Below are positions 33,541 through 42,493 of a DNA stretch of 64,000 bases, one piece after another; within the stretch, counting starts at the first letter, position 1; the number at the start of each line of letters is the position of its first letter. The notes beneath the pieces are model-generated. The model ran no database searches, was not told where the DNA came from, and saw only the letters and a program-made list of their open reading frames with translations. The stretch covers positions 1-64,000 of the forward strand of contig CAYVUB010000012.1 of NCBI GenBank assembly GCA_964454675.1, in the 5' to 3' direction. The DNA is from CAYVUB01 sp964454675 (GTDB lineage: Bacteria > Bacteroidota > Bacteroidia > Flavobacteriales > Flavobacteriaceae). The position numbers were made by a program, and so were the translations under genes.

Positions 33541-35140
33541 CTTGTTCTGCTAAAATTAAAGCATTATACAGATTGACAATTTTTCCTGATTTTGACAAAT
33601 CCTTAAAAGGTTTTACGTTATTGGCATCGCCGCCTACTACGACTCTGTTTGTTAATGGTAATCCGGAATCCATTATAATTTGTTTAACCTGTGATGCTTT
33701 TAATTGAGGATAAAAGGAGCGTATTAATGCCGCAACTCCTGCAACTGCCGGAGCAGCCATTGAGGTTCCGCTGATGGCTTTGTAGTCGTTTTCCGGTAAT
33801 GTAGAATAAATTTTTCCGCCGGGCGCAAAAACGTCCACATTGATTTTTCCGTAGTTTGAAAAATCTGAAACAACCTCAGAACCGTATTTTTGTTCAATAG
33901 AACCAACGGTAAGGAAGTTATTGGATACTTCGGTGCCGTTTTTAACAGCGTCATTAGGAAACACGTCTTTTTTGTCTAAATCGTGCTTATCATTTCCGGC
34001 GGCTTTTACTATTAACACATCTTTTTCTCCGGCATAGGCAATAGCTTCACGCACCCAGTTGCTGTGAGGCGAATAGTACTTTCCAAAACTCGCATTGATA
34101 ACTTTTGCACCGTTATCAACCGCATAACGAATGGCTAACGCCACATCTTTGTCGTACTCATCTCCGTTAGGCACGGCTCTTATTGACATAATTTTTACAT
34201 TGTTTGCAACGCCGTTTGCACCTTTGTTGTTATTACGTGTCGCCGCGATGATTCCGGCTACGTGTGTGCCGTGGCTTTCGGCTTTTTTTACAGGTTTTAC
34301 GTTGCCATTACCATAAAATTTATCGTTGATGTCGTCAATATTATCACCTGTTGTCCTGCCTTTAAAATCTTTGTTTAAATGATAGTTTAAACGCTCAGTG
34401 ATTTGAACCAAACCGTCATTGATTTCTTCAATGGCTTTTGATACGCTCTCAAAATCAAGTGAATATGCATATTTTGCAACAGCAATATGTTGCTGCAATG
34501 ACGCATCGGTTGTTTTAATCGCATTAACTTCGGCTCTGGTATAATCTTTTTTATTGAAGTGCTTTGTTAAGGCTTCATCGGCATTTTTAAGTTGCTGTGC
34601 TATTTGTTCGTAAGTGGTTTTGTAGCCTGTATATTTTTGATATTCTTCAGTGTATTCTGCTTGTGCTTCGGCATATCTCGGGTGTGATGTATCACCCGAA
34701 GCCAAAAGTCTTACAAATTCCAATTGCTCATCATAAGCTGTTCCGAGGAAATTCCAGCCGTAAACGTCATCAACATAGCCGTTGCCGTCATCGTCTTTGC
34801 CGTTGTTGGGAATTTCTTTGGTGTTTTTCCAGATGTTATCTTTTAAATCTTCATGGTCAATATCAATTCCGGAATCAATTACCGCGACAATAGTGGTTTG
34901 CCCTTTTTTGTTTTTGATGATTTCGGCATAAGCTTTATCAACACTCATTCCCGGAATGGTATCTTTTACAAGATCCAAATGTCCCCAAGATTGTTTTTCC
35001 GCATCGGTAAGGTCTGATGTTTTTAATGGGGTTTTATCAATATTTTCAATAGGTGTTGAAAGTATTGGGGCAACACCTCCGCAATTGTAAAATGTTGAAG
35101 CGATTAAGCAGAGTGCTACAAATGATTTTATCAGTTTCAT
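33524..35140 (-). CDS. S8 (subtilisin-like) serine peptidase, probable lipoprotein
   Basis: 538 aa. N-terminus MKLIKSFVALCLIASTFYNC suggests a lipoprotein (Cys20), though the lipobox is weak. Catalytic Asp89 (AVIDSGIDIDHEDL), His290 (ESHGTHVAGI) and Ser460 (ISGTSMAAPA) are all present. Between Asp and His lies an unusually long insertion (about residues 130-275) with helical, charged character (YAEAQAEYTEEYQKYTGYK) after a Ca-site-like NNGKDDDGNGYVDD. A short C-terminal tail follows the core, with no T9SS signal. Confidence 0.92.
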   Translation of the reverse strand: MKLIKSFVALCLIASTFYNCGGVAPILSTPIENIDKTPLKTSDLTDAEKQSWGHLDLVKDTIPGMSVDKAYAEIIKNKKGQTTIVAVIDSGIDIDHEDLKDNIWKNTKEIPNNGKDDDGNGYVDDVYGWNFLGTAYDEQLEFVRLLASGDTSHPRYAEAQAEYTEEYQKYTGYKTTYEQIAQQLKNADEALTKHFNKKDYTRAEVNAIKTTDASLQQHIAVAKYAYSLDFESVSKAIEEINDGLVQITERLNYHLNKDFKGRTTGDNIDDINDKFYGNGNVKPVKKAESHGTHVAGIIAATRNNNKGANGVANNVKIMSIRAVPNGDEYDKDVALAIRYAVDNGAKVINASFGKYYSPHSNWVREAIAYAGEKDVLIVKAAGNDKHDLDKKDVFPNDAVKNGTEVSNNFLTVGSIEQKYGSEVVSDFSNYGKINVDVFAPGGKIYSTLPENDYKAISGTSMAAPAVAGVAALIRSFYPQLKASQVKQIIMDSGLPLTNRVVVGGDANNVKPFKDLSKSGKIVNLYNALILAEQVAKNQ

Positions 35141-35167
35141 AAATGTTTGTGTTTTGCTATTAATAAA

Positions 35168-36028
35168 TTAAATGAATATATCTTGTGCTTTAAAAGTTTC
35201 TTTAAGCCGCACACCTTTATCTGTGTGGGCTACCGTAATGAGTTCGTTGTGGGCGTCGTGTTCCAAAAACAAATAAAAATTGTTATCGGCAGCCATATTC
35301 AAAAACAGTTCTTTTTCGGTAAGTGTTAATAAAGGCCGTGTGTCATAGCCCATCACAAACGGAATTGGCAAATGCCCTGCGGTAGGAAGTAAATCGGCTA
35401 CAAAAGCAATGGTTTTTCCTTTGTAATGAATAAGCGGAATCATTTGTTTTTCGGTATGTCCGTCTGCAAAAAAGATATCAAAACCAATTTCGGAATTTTT
35501 CAGAATCTGCTGTTCGGGTAATGAGGTAAATTTAAGCCGGCCGCTTTCTTCCATGGGAAGGATATTTTCTTTTAAAAATGAAGCTTTTTCACGATTGTTC
35601 GGCTGTGTTGCCCATTTCCAGTGATTGGCATTACTCCAAAAATGCGCGTTTTTGAATGCGGGTTCATAGCCGGTCCGGTCTTTGTTCCATTGGATGCTTC
35701 CGCCGCAATGGTCAAAATGCAGATGTGACATAAACACATCGGTTATATCATCACGATGAAAACCGTGTGCTTTTAATGAGTCGTCCAGATTGTAGTTTCC
35801 CCACATATAATAATATCCAAAAAACTTATCACTTTGTTTGTTGCCCATTCCGGTATCAATCAAAATAAGCCGGTTGCCGTTTTCAACCAACAAACAGCGC
35901 GCGGCAATGTCAATCATGTTATTGGCATCTGCCGGATTGGTTTTTTGCCATAAGGATTTTGGCACAACACCAAACATGGCACCACCGTCCAGTTTAAAAT
36001 TTCCGGTTTCTATAGGGTATAGTTGCAT
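35168..36028 (-). CDS. MBL-fold metallo-hydrolase
   Basis: 286-aa protein of the metallo-beta-lactamase fold. HxHxDH motif HLHFDHCGG near residue 108, further histidines in HTEKQMIPLIHY and a C-terminal EHDAHNELI. Opening IDTGMGNKQSDKFFGYYYMW and the length fit the quorum-quenching-lactonase-like/AttM group, but substrate cannot be told. No signal peptide; cytoplasmic. Confidence 0.85.
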   Translation of the reverse strand: MQLYPIETGNFKLDGGAMFGVVPKSLWQKTNPADANNMIDIAARCLLVENGNRLILIDTGMGNKQSDKFFGYYYMWGNYNLDDSLKAHGFHRDDITDVFMSHLHFDHCGGSIQWNKDRTGYEPAFKNAHFWSNANHWKWATQPNNREKASFLKENILPMEESGRLKFTSLPEQQILKNSEIGFDIFFADGHTEKQMIPLIHYKGKTIAFVADLLPTAGHLPIPFVMGYDTRPLLTLTEKELFLNMAADNNFYLFLEHDAHNELITVAHTDKGVRLKETFKAQDIFI

Positions 36029-36138
36029 AGTGTTTTTAAAATGTAATGCAAAATACTAAAACCGTTAAAACTTAAATCAATTATACGGTATTATTGGTTG
36101 TTTTTTAACAGTTTTGACAGGCAAAAAATGGTATATCC

Positions 36139-37935
36139 TTAATCGTTCAGTTTTAAAACAGCCATAAATGCTTCTTGAGGAATTTCAACATTTCCTACCT
36201 GACGCATACGTTTTTTACCTTTTTTCTGTTTTTCAAGAAGTTTACGCTTACGCGAAATATCACCACCGTAACATTTTGCCGTCACATCCTTACGAAGTGC
36301 TTTAATGGTTTCGCGTGAAATGATTTTTGCCCCGATAGCTGCCTGAATAGGAATATCAAACTGCTGTCTCGGGATAAGTTCTCTCAGCTTTTCACACATT
36401 TTTTTACCAATATTATAGGCATTATCCACATGGATTAACGATGAGAGCGCATCGACTGTTTGAGAATTTAATAAGATATCTACACGCACTAATTTTGACG
36501 GCCGCATCCCGATAGGCGAATAATCGAACGATGCATAGCCTTTAGAAACCGTTTTTAATCTATCGTAAAAATCGAAGACAATTTCCGCCAGCGGCATATC
36601 AAAAGTAAGCTCTACACGCTCGGTAGTCAGATAGGTTTGATTGGTAATGACACCGCGTTTTTCGATACAAAGCGACATCACATTACCCACAAAATCTGAT
36701 TTGGTGATGATAGTAGCTTTGATATACGGTTCTTCAACACGATCTAAGCTTGATGGCTCGGGCAAATCGCTCGGGTTGTTGACAATGATGGCGTCTTCCC
36801 TGTTTTTGGTAGTATAAGCATGGTACGAAACGTTTGGTACCGTGGTAATAACCGTCATGTCAAATTCGCGCTCTAAACGCTCCTGAACAATTTCTAAGTG
36901 TAGCATTCCCAGGAAACCACAACGAAACCCAAAACCAAGCGCCGCCGAACTTTCGGGAACAAACACTAAAGAGGCATCGTTCAATTGTAATTTTTCCATT
37001 GAAGAACGCAGCTCTTCATAATCTTCGGTATCAACAGGGTAAATACCAGCAAACACCATTGGTTTTACATCTTCAAATCCCGAAACGGCATTTTTGGTCG
37101 GGTTTACAGCATCGGTAATAGTATCGCCCACTTTTACATCGCGGGCATCTTTAATACCTGTGATTAAATAGCCTACATCGCCGGCTTTAATTTCTTTTTT
37201 AGGTGCTTGTGTCAATTTTAAAGTACCTACTTCATCGGCAAAGTAATCTTTGCCGGTGGCGACAAATTTGATTTTTTGTCCTTTGGTAATTTTTCCGTTA
37301 ATCACTCTAAAAATGGTTTCAACACCTCTGAAAGGATTGTAAACCGAATCAAAAATCAAGGCTTGCAGCGGTTCATTTTCATCACCTTTTGGAGCAGGAA
37401 TACGTTCTATAATGGCGGCAAGAATGTCGTCAATACCCAAACCGGTTTTTGCACTGGCGGGAATAATATCATCATGCTTACAGCCCAATAAATCAACAAT
37501 ATCGTCTTTAACCTCTTCCGGGTTGGCACTTGGTAAATCTACTTTGTTAAGTACAGGAATAATTTCCAGATCGTTTTCCAGTGCCAGATATAAATTTGAA
37601 ATAGTTTGCGCCTGAATACTTTGTGCGGCATCAACCACTAATAGCGCACCTTCACAAGCGGCAATGGAACGGGATACCTCGTAAGAAAAATCCACATGTC
37701 CCGGAGTATCGATAAGATTAAGGATGTATTGCTCGCCTTTGTAGGTGTATTCCATTTGGATAGCGTGTGATTTTATGGTAATACCACGTTCGCGCTCCAA
37801 ATCCATATTATCAAGCAATTGCTCTTGTTTTTCCCGGGCTGTTACCGAGCCGGTTGCGTCCAGCAGCCTATCGGCAAGAGTGCTTTTTCCGTGATCGATA
37901 TGTGCAATAATGCAAAAATTTCTAATGTGCTTCAT
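36139..37935 (-). CDS. lepA: Elongation factor 4 (LepA)
   Basis: 598-aa ribosome-associated GTPase that back-translocates or rescues stalled ribosomes. G1 AHIDHGKSTLADRLL at residues 9-23, G2/G3 region RERGITIKSHA and DTPGHVDF, G4 NKVDLP, the EF-G-like domains 2-3 and V, and the LepA-specific C-terminal domain (VTAKCYGGDISRKRKLLEKQ, KKGKKRMRQVGNVEIPQEAF). Normal length. Own -7 element TATATTTG at 37964-37971, 29 bases upstream of the ATG. Confidence 0.97.
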   Translation of the reverse strand: MKHIRNFCIIAHIDHGKSTLADRLLDATGSVTAREKQEQLLDNMDLERERGITIKSHAIQMEYTYKGEQYILNLIDTPGHVDFSYEVSRSIAACEGALLVVDAAQSIQAQTISNLYLALENDLEIIPVLNKVDLPSANPEEVKDDIVDLLGCKHDDIIPASAKTGLGIDDILAAIIERIPAPKGDENEPLQALIFDSVYNPFRGVETIFRVINGKITKGQKIKFVATGKDYFADEVGTLKLTQAPKKEIKAGDVGYLITGIKDARDVKVGDTITDAVNPTKNAVSGFEDVKPMVFAGIYPVDTEDYEELRSSMEKLQLNDASLVFVPESSAALGFGFRCGFLGMLHLEIVQERLEREFDMTVITTVPNVSYHAYTTKNREDAIIVNNPSDLPEPSSLDRVEEPYIKATIITKSDFVGNVMSLCIEKRGVITNQTYLTTERVELTFDMPLAEIVFDFYDRLKTVSKGYASFDYSPIGMRPSKLVRVDILLNSQTVDALSSLIHVDNAYNIGKKMCEKLRELIPRQQFDIPIQAAIGAKIISRETIKALRKDVTAKCYGGDISRKRKLLEKQKKGKKRMRQVGNVEIPQEAFMAVLKLND

Positions 37936-37963
37936 AAATCAAGTCGTCAAAAAAACTTTTTTG

Positions 37964-37971
37964 CAAATATA
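37964..37971 (-). promoter_or_regulatory. -7 promoter element for lepA
   Basis: TATATTTG on the minus strand, 28 bases before the lepA start. Confidence 0.5.
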
Positions 37972-38091
37972 ATTGAATTATCAAGCGTAGAGTATTTTTA
38001 TTTTTATTCGGAAAAAGTTGAAAATGTGCGGAAAAACCGTAATCTCAATTTTAAAAGTATTGTTATATTGCGATTCTAAATATCAATAAAT

Positions 38092-40509
38092 TTGAAACCA
38101 CCAGCTTATTTTACCTTTTTATTTTCATTTATTTTCAGTTTACCTGTTTTTTGCCAAAACGGCTCGGTATCCGGAATTGTAAAAGACACAAAAGATGTTC
38201 CCGTATCTTTTGCAAACGTGGTGGTCATGACCGCCGGAGACTCTGCGGTTGTTAAAGGAACATCCACCGACGACAAGGGTTTTTACAGGATAACAAACCT
38301 TGCCAAAGCAAATTATATCCTAAAAATTTCTTTTATGGGTTATGACGATGTTACAAAGCACATTACTATTGATAAAGACCTTCACCTGGAAATAATTGTT
38401 TTAACCGAATCGTCACTTGCTTTGGACGAAATTACGGTAACAGCAACAAAACCAACAATAAAACGGGAAGCCGGTAAGCTAACGTTTAATGTTGAAAATA
38501 CGGCGTTAACAGAAGGCAATATGCTGCAAGTATTGAAAAGCACGCCGGGAGTTTTGGTTATTGACAACAGCATTACCGTTAAAAATACCGTGCCGACGGT
38601 TTATATCAACAACCGGAAAGTTAATTTGTCAAGCAGCGAGCTTGCAGAGCTGTTAGAAGGCTCGGCGGCAAACAGCATCAAATCGATTGAGGTGATTACC
38701 AATCCGTCGGCACGATACGATGCCGATAGTGGTGTGGTTATCAATATCGTGATGAGTAAAAACCTGATTACAGGCTACAGAGGCAATATATTTACAAACG
38801 CCACACAAGGCGTTTTCCCGAGACACAGCGTTGGTACAGGTCATTTTTTTAAATCGGAAAAAATTAATTTTTATGCCAATTACAGTTATACCGACAATAA
38901 AATAAACCGTGATGACACTTATGACATCAACTATTTTAATAACAATCTAATAATTGATGAATACTGGCGCAGCAAAACAAACCGCAACACGCGGTCGCAA
39001 TCGCACAATGTAAACTTTAATTTTGATTATGCGTTTGATGATAAAAACACCTTAAGCTTTTCGTCAAATATGTTGTTTACACCGTATTTTAAACAACGTA
39101 TTCTTGGCGATACAGAGGTATATGACACCAATTTTGACCGTGATTTTTATTTTGATGCGACTAACCGGACAAAAGACGATAAACATAGTTTAGGGTTTAA
39201 TATTGATTATGTACATCGTTTTAAAAAGGAAGGCGAAAACTTAGCGGTCAATTTTCATTATACCGATTATGATTATAAACGCCGTCAGGACGTATTTAGC
39301 AATTATTATTTAAATAACGGCACATTTATTGAAAGCACGGCATTTGGTACAAACAACAGCCAGGACACACAAATTTACACTGCGCAGGCAGATTATGTAT
39401 TGCCAATTGGAGAATCAGCAGTATTTGAAACCGGTATAAAATCATCACAAATTACAACAGGCAGCAGTATTAACCAGTACGATGTTATTAACGGACAAGA
39501 TGTGTTGGATGTTGATAATTCGAATGCGTTTGATTATGACGAAGCTATTTTTGCTGCATACATCAACTACTCAAAAGATTGGGACAAATGGAGCTTAACT
39601 GCCGGTTTACGTGCCGAACAAACTAATGTTGAAGGCTATTCTGTCGCAAATAACGAGACCAATACACAAGATTATTTTGAATGGTTTCCGACAGCGAGTT
39701 TAACCTATAGCGCAACAGCAAATGTTTCACTTTATACCAATTACAAACGCAGCATTCAACGTCCCGATTATCAAAGTTTAAATCCGTTCAGGTTGTTTTT
39801 GAATGACAATACCATTGTGGTTGGAAATCCCGGTTTGCAGCCTGTTATTGTCGATTATGCCGCTATAGGCATCACATTGTTTGATAATTACATAATTAAG
39901 GCTTATTACAAACACTATAACAATAACAGTTTTGAATTGCCAAGACAAGATAACGATAACAATATTTTAGTTTACACACCCATGAATCTTGATAAAACCA
40001 TAGAGTTTGGTTTTGATTTTGAAGCGTATTTTAACGTGTTAAGTAACTGGTCGGTTTATGCTGCGACATCGTTTTATAATATGGAAGATAAAGGGCATTT
40101 TGACGGAAACAGTATCAGCATCAGCCAATGGTCAAATTTTACTCAAATAAACCATGATTTTACATTTTTGAAAGACCAAAGCTTATCGGCAAACGTTTCG
40201 TTTGTTTACGTAACAAAAAACCTGCAATACCTCAATATCATTGACGGCATGTTGTTTACAGATATATCGGTTTCTAAATCGCTGTTTGACAAACGGGTAA
40301 TTGTCTCGCTATCGGGCAGCGGATTATTCAATACGCAAAACTTTAATGCCACCACAAGGTATTTAAATCAGTTTAGTATGAGCAAAACGCAACTCGATAA
40401 CCGCTATGTGCGGTTGAGTTTCAGATACAATTTTGGGAACACCAAGCTTAAAACCAACCAGCGCACCAAAACGCAGCAGGAAACCGACAGGCTTAATAAA
40501 AAGGGGTAA
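38092..40509 (+). CDS. TonB-dependent-receptor-like outer-membrane beta-barrel
   Basis: 805-aa outer-membrane protein of the OMP_b-brl_3 type. TTG at 38092 is the only workable start: an in-frame stop lies just upstream and it gives signal peptide MKPPAYFTFLFSFIFSLPVF. Carboxypeptidase-regulatory-like domain (residues 24-105: GSVSGIVKDTKDVPVSFANV), a plug-like segment (120-225: VLKSTPGVLVIDNSITVKNT), then a long barrel of repeating strands, ending DNRYVRLSFRYNFGNTKL and a short basic tail. Ligand unknown; no SusD or other partner is encoded next to it. Confidence 0.87.
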   Translation: MKPPAYFTFLFSFIFSLPVFCQNGSVSGIVKDTKDVPVSFANVVVMTAGDSAVVKGTSTDDKGFYRITNLAKANYILKISFMGYDDVTKHITIDKDLHLEIIVLTESSLALDEITVTATKPTIKREAGKLTFNVENTALTEGNMLQVLKSTPGVLVIDNSITVKNTVPTVYINNRKVNLSSSELAELLEGSAANSIKSIEVITNPSARYDADSGVVINIVMSKNLITGYRGNIFTNATQGVFPRHSVGTGHFFKSEKINFYANYSYTDNKINRDDTYDINYFNNNLIIDEYWRSKTNRNTRSQSHNVNFNFDYAFDDKNTLSFSSNMLFTPYFKQRILGDTEVYDTNFDRDFYFDATNRTKDDKHSLGFNIDYVHRFKKEGENLAVNFHYTDYDYKRRQDVFSNYYLNNGTFIESTAFGTNNSQDTQIYTAQADYVLPIGESAVFETGIKSSQITTGSSINQYDVINGQDVLDVDNSNAFDYDEAIFAAYINYSKDWDKWSLTAGLRAEQTNVEGYSVANNETNTQDYFEWFPTASLTYSATANVSLYTNYKRSIQRPDYQSLNPFRLFLNDNTIVVGNPGLQPVIVDYAAIGITLFDNYIIKAYYKHYNNNSFELPRQDNDNNILVYTPMNLDKTIEFGFDFEAYFNVLSNWSVYAATSFYNMEDKGHFDGNSISISQWSNFTQINHDFTFLKDQSLSANVSFVYVTKNLQYLNIIDGMLFTDISVSKSLFDKRVIVSLSGSGLFNTQNFNATTRYLNQFSMSKTQLDNRYVRLSFRYNFGNTKLKTNQRTKTQQETDRLNKKG

Positions 40510-40561
40510 TTTACGGACAGGTGCTTCTTAGGTATAGTCTCAGGAAATAAGAACTGATAAG

Positions 40562-40749
40562 ATGAAGAGTAAGAAATATCAAACAATAACTTTTCTTATA
40601 GGGCTGATTGTTAACCTGACTTTCGGGCAGGTACAAACACCAAAGACACCACAAAAATTGTGACAAAACTGTCTTTTGATAATGCGCTACTGGTATATAA
40701 ATATGATGGTAAAGGAATTAATAATTTTGAGATTGTTAAAAAGAAGTAA
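40562..40749 (+). pseudogene. Frameshifted small secreted protein
   Basis: ATG at 40562 starts MKSKKYQTITFLIGLIVNLT then FGQVQ, a signal peptide, and stops at 40661. In another frame the sequence continues TNTKDTTKIVTKLSFDNALL then VYKYDGKGINNFEIVKKK and a stop at 40747-40749. Joining the two gives a plausible 60-aa exported protein, so a frameshift near 40630 broke it (or is a sequence error). The DNA overlaps the start of the next gene. Confidence 0.5.
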
Positions 40750-41287
40750 GAAAATAGGTTTTTGTTTTATACTTAGTTTAAGTCTTTGTAGCTGTAGTTG
40801 GTTTAACAAGCATGATGAAACAATTAACCACAATAAAAATGGATTGTCAGAACCTTTGGAGCAAATAATAGACTGTTTTGTTAAAGAATACAATATTCAA
40901 GGAAAAAAAATTTATATATATGAAGAATTCCCTATTAATAAAAACAAGATTCCTTTTCCTTATACAAATATTGAAAAACACGCACTTATATCAATAACAG
41001 TTTATGATGACATTCCTGTGATTATAGATGATAGTATGTTATACAGTTCAAAATTAAATGACTATAATTTGCTTTATGCGGTTGACAAAGATAAAGAGAT
41101 GAGTATTTCTAATAATTTGATTTGGAAAAGAATAGAGCCGTCAAAACACAATATTAATGGAATCCCGATAATTATTGATTATGTACAAACTTATTTATTG
41201 TATAATAAAGAAGAGAATATAATAGAATTATCTTCTTTTAAATCAGAATCATGTAAAGGCAGGTTTGATGGTCAATATGAGTGGTAA
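40706..41287 (+). CDS. Hypothetical lipoprotein
   Basis: About 190 aa, no family recognised. Start uncertain: the frame opens at 40676, ATGs occur at 40703 and 40706, and a TTG at 40733 would give the neatest leader (LKRSKKIGFCFILSLSLCSC, lipobox ending in Cys). The mature part is beta-rich and Tyr/Ile-rich (YNIQGKKIYIYEEF, ISITVYDDIPVIID, IPIIIDYVQTYLLYNKEENI) and ends EW. AT-rich coding with weak codon conservation compared with neighbours; the region resembles accessory DNA. Confidence 0.5.
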   Translation: MVKELIILRLLKRSKKIGFCFILSLSLCSCSWFNKHDETINHNKNGLSEPLEQIIDCFVKEYNIQGKKIYIYEEFPINKNKIPFPYTNIEKHALISITVYDDIPVIIDDSMLYSSKLNDYNLLYAVDKDKEMSISNNLIWKRIEPSKHNINGIPIIIDYVQTYLLYNKEENIIELSSFKSESCKGRFDGQYEW

Positions 41288-41348
41288 TGTAATATTCAGG
41301 AAACAAAATTCAGTTATAAAACAACTTTTTGAAACAACTTTTTGAAAC

Positions 41349-42449
41349 TTAATCCTGCCATTCGGCAATAAACACATTGGTATCACGAGTACCACCGTTA
41401 TTCCTGTTGGATGAAAACAGCAGTTTTTTTCCGTCGTTTGAAAATACCGGAAATGCATCAAACGTATCACTATGCGTTACACGTGTTAAGTTTTTTCCGT
41501 CAATATCTATCATATACAGATTAAAAGGAAATCCACGCTCGGCTTCAAAATTTGATGAAAACAATATTTTTTTTCCGCTTGGATGAAAAAACGGACTCCA
41601 GTTGGCATTTCCTAAAAACGTCAATTGTCTTAAATCGCTGCCGTCGGCGTTGCAGATGTAGAGTTCCATATCGGTGGGTTCAACCAAACCTTCTGCCAAT
41701 AAATCTTTGTATTCTTTAATTTCCTGTTCGGTTTTAGGACGTGATGAACGAAAGATGATTTTTGTACCATCGGGCGAGAAAAATGCACCGCCGTCATAAC
41801 CCAATTCAAATGTTATTTGCTTTACATCACTGCCGTCAATATTCATAGTGTATAGTTCCAGATCGCCGCTTCGGTCTGAAGTAAACACAATTTTGTCACC
41901 TTTTGGCGATACGGTAGCTTCGGCATCATAGCCTTTTTCGTGTGTTAACTGTTTTACGATAGTACCGTTTAAATCGGCAACAAAAATATCATAGCTGTCA
42001 TAAATCGGCCAGATGTATTTTCCGTTTTTACGTAAAGGCGTTTCGGGACAATCATCATCGACTAAATGCGTGGACGCATACACAATATGCTTGTTATCGG
42101 GCAGGAAATATGCGCAGGTAGTACGGCCTTTTCCGGTGCTTATCATTGGCGGCACTTTGCTTTCAAGCGTTTCGCCCGTGTTCATCAAAAACATCTGGTC
42201 GCAGCTCACATTCCATTTTTCATAATTGGACTGAAAAATGATTTGCTTATCGTCAAAACTCCAGTAGGCTTCAGCATTATCGCCTCCAAAAGTGATTTGT
42301 TTCAGTGACTTAAAATGTTTTTCATCCGGATGAATCAAAGCATTGGAAACATCGTTTTTTTGAGGTTCTGAAGCTTCAGACGATGTTTGTTTTGAGCTGT
42401 TGCACGAAGTCAATAAAAATGAGATAATTACAAGAGCAGCGTATTTCAT
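41349..42449 (-). CDS. PD40/TolB-like beta-propeller lipoprotein
   Basis: 366 aa from ATG 42449. MKYAALVIISFLLTSCNSSK is a lipoprotein signal (Cys16). The remainder is a six-bladed TolB/DPP-IV-type propeller with PD40 repeats: VSPKGDKIVFTSDRSGDLEL, FSPDGTKIIFRSSRP, FFHPSGKKILFSSNFEAERG and FSNDGKKLLFSSNRNNGGTR. Expected to bind a partner or saccharide at the cell envelope; specific role unknown. Transcribed from the back-to-back promoter shared with the M28 peptidase gene. Confidence 0.87.
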   Translation of the reverse strand: MKYAALVIISFLLTSCNSSKQTSSEASEPQKNDVSNALIHPDEKHFKSLKQITFGGDNAEAYWSFDDKQIIFQSNYEKWNVSCDQMFLMNTGETLESKVPPMISTGKGRTTCAYFLPDNKHIVYASTHLVDDDCPETPLRKNGKYIWPIYDSYDIFVADLNGTIVKQLTHEKGYDAEATVSPKGDKIVFTSDRSGDLELYTMNIDGSDVKQITFELGYDGGAFFSPDGTKIIFRSSRPKTEQEIKEYKDLLAEGLVEPTDMELYICNADGSDLRQLTFLGNANWSPFFHPSGKKILFSSNFEAERGFPFNLYMIDIDGKNLTRVTHSDTFDAFPVFSNDGKKLLFSSNRNNGGTRDTNVFIAEWQD

Positions 42450-42462
42450 AAGATTATTAATA

Positions 42463-42482
42463 TTAATTTTGTGCAAAATTAA
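42463..42482. promoter_or_regulatory. Palindromic back-to-back -7 promoter elements
   Basis: TTAATTTTGTGCAAAATTAA is a palindrome. The plus strand reads TAATTTTG (42464-42471) for the M28 gene and the minus strand TAATTTTG (42474-42481) for the PD40 gene, so two mirror-image -7 elements are set 2 bases apart. Confidence 0.65.
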
Positions 42483-42493
42483 AGTTTATCACC

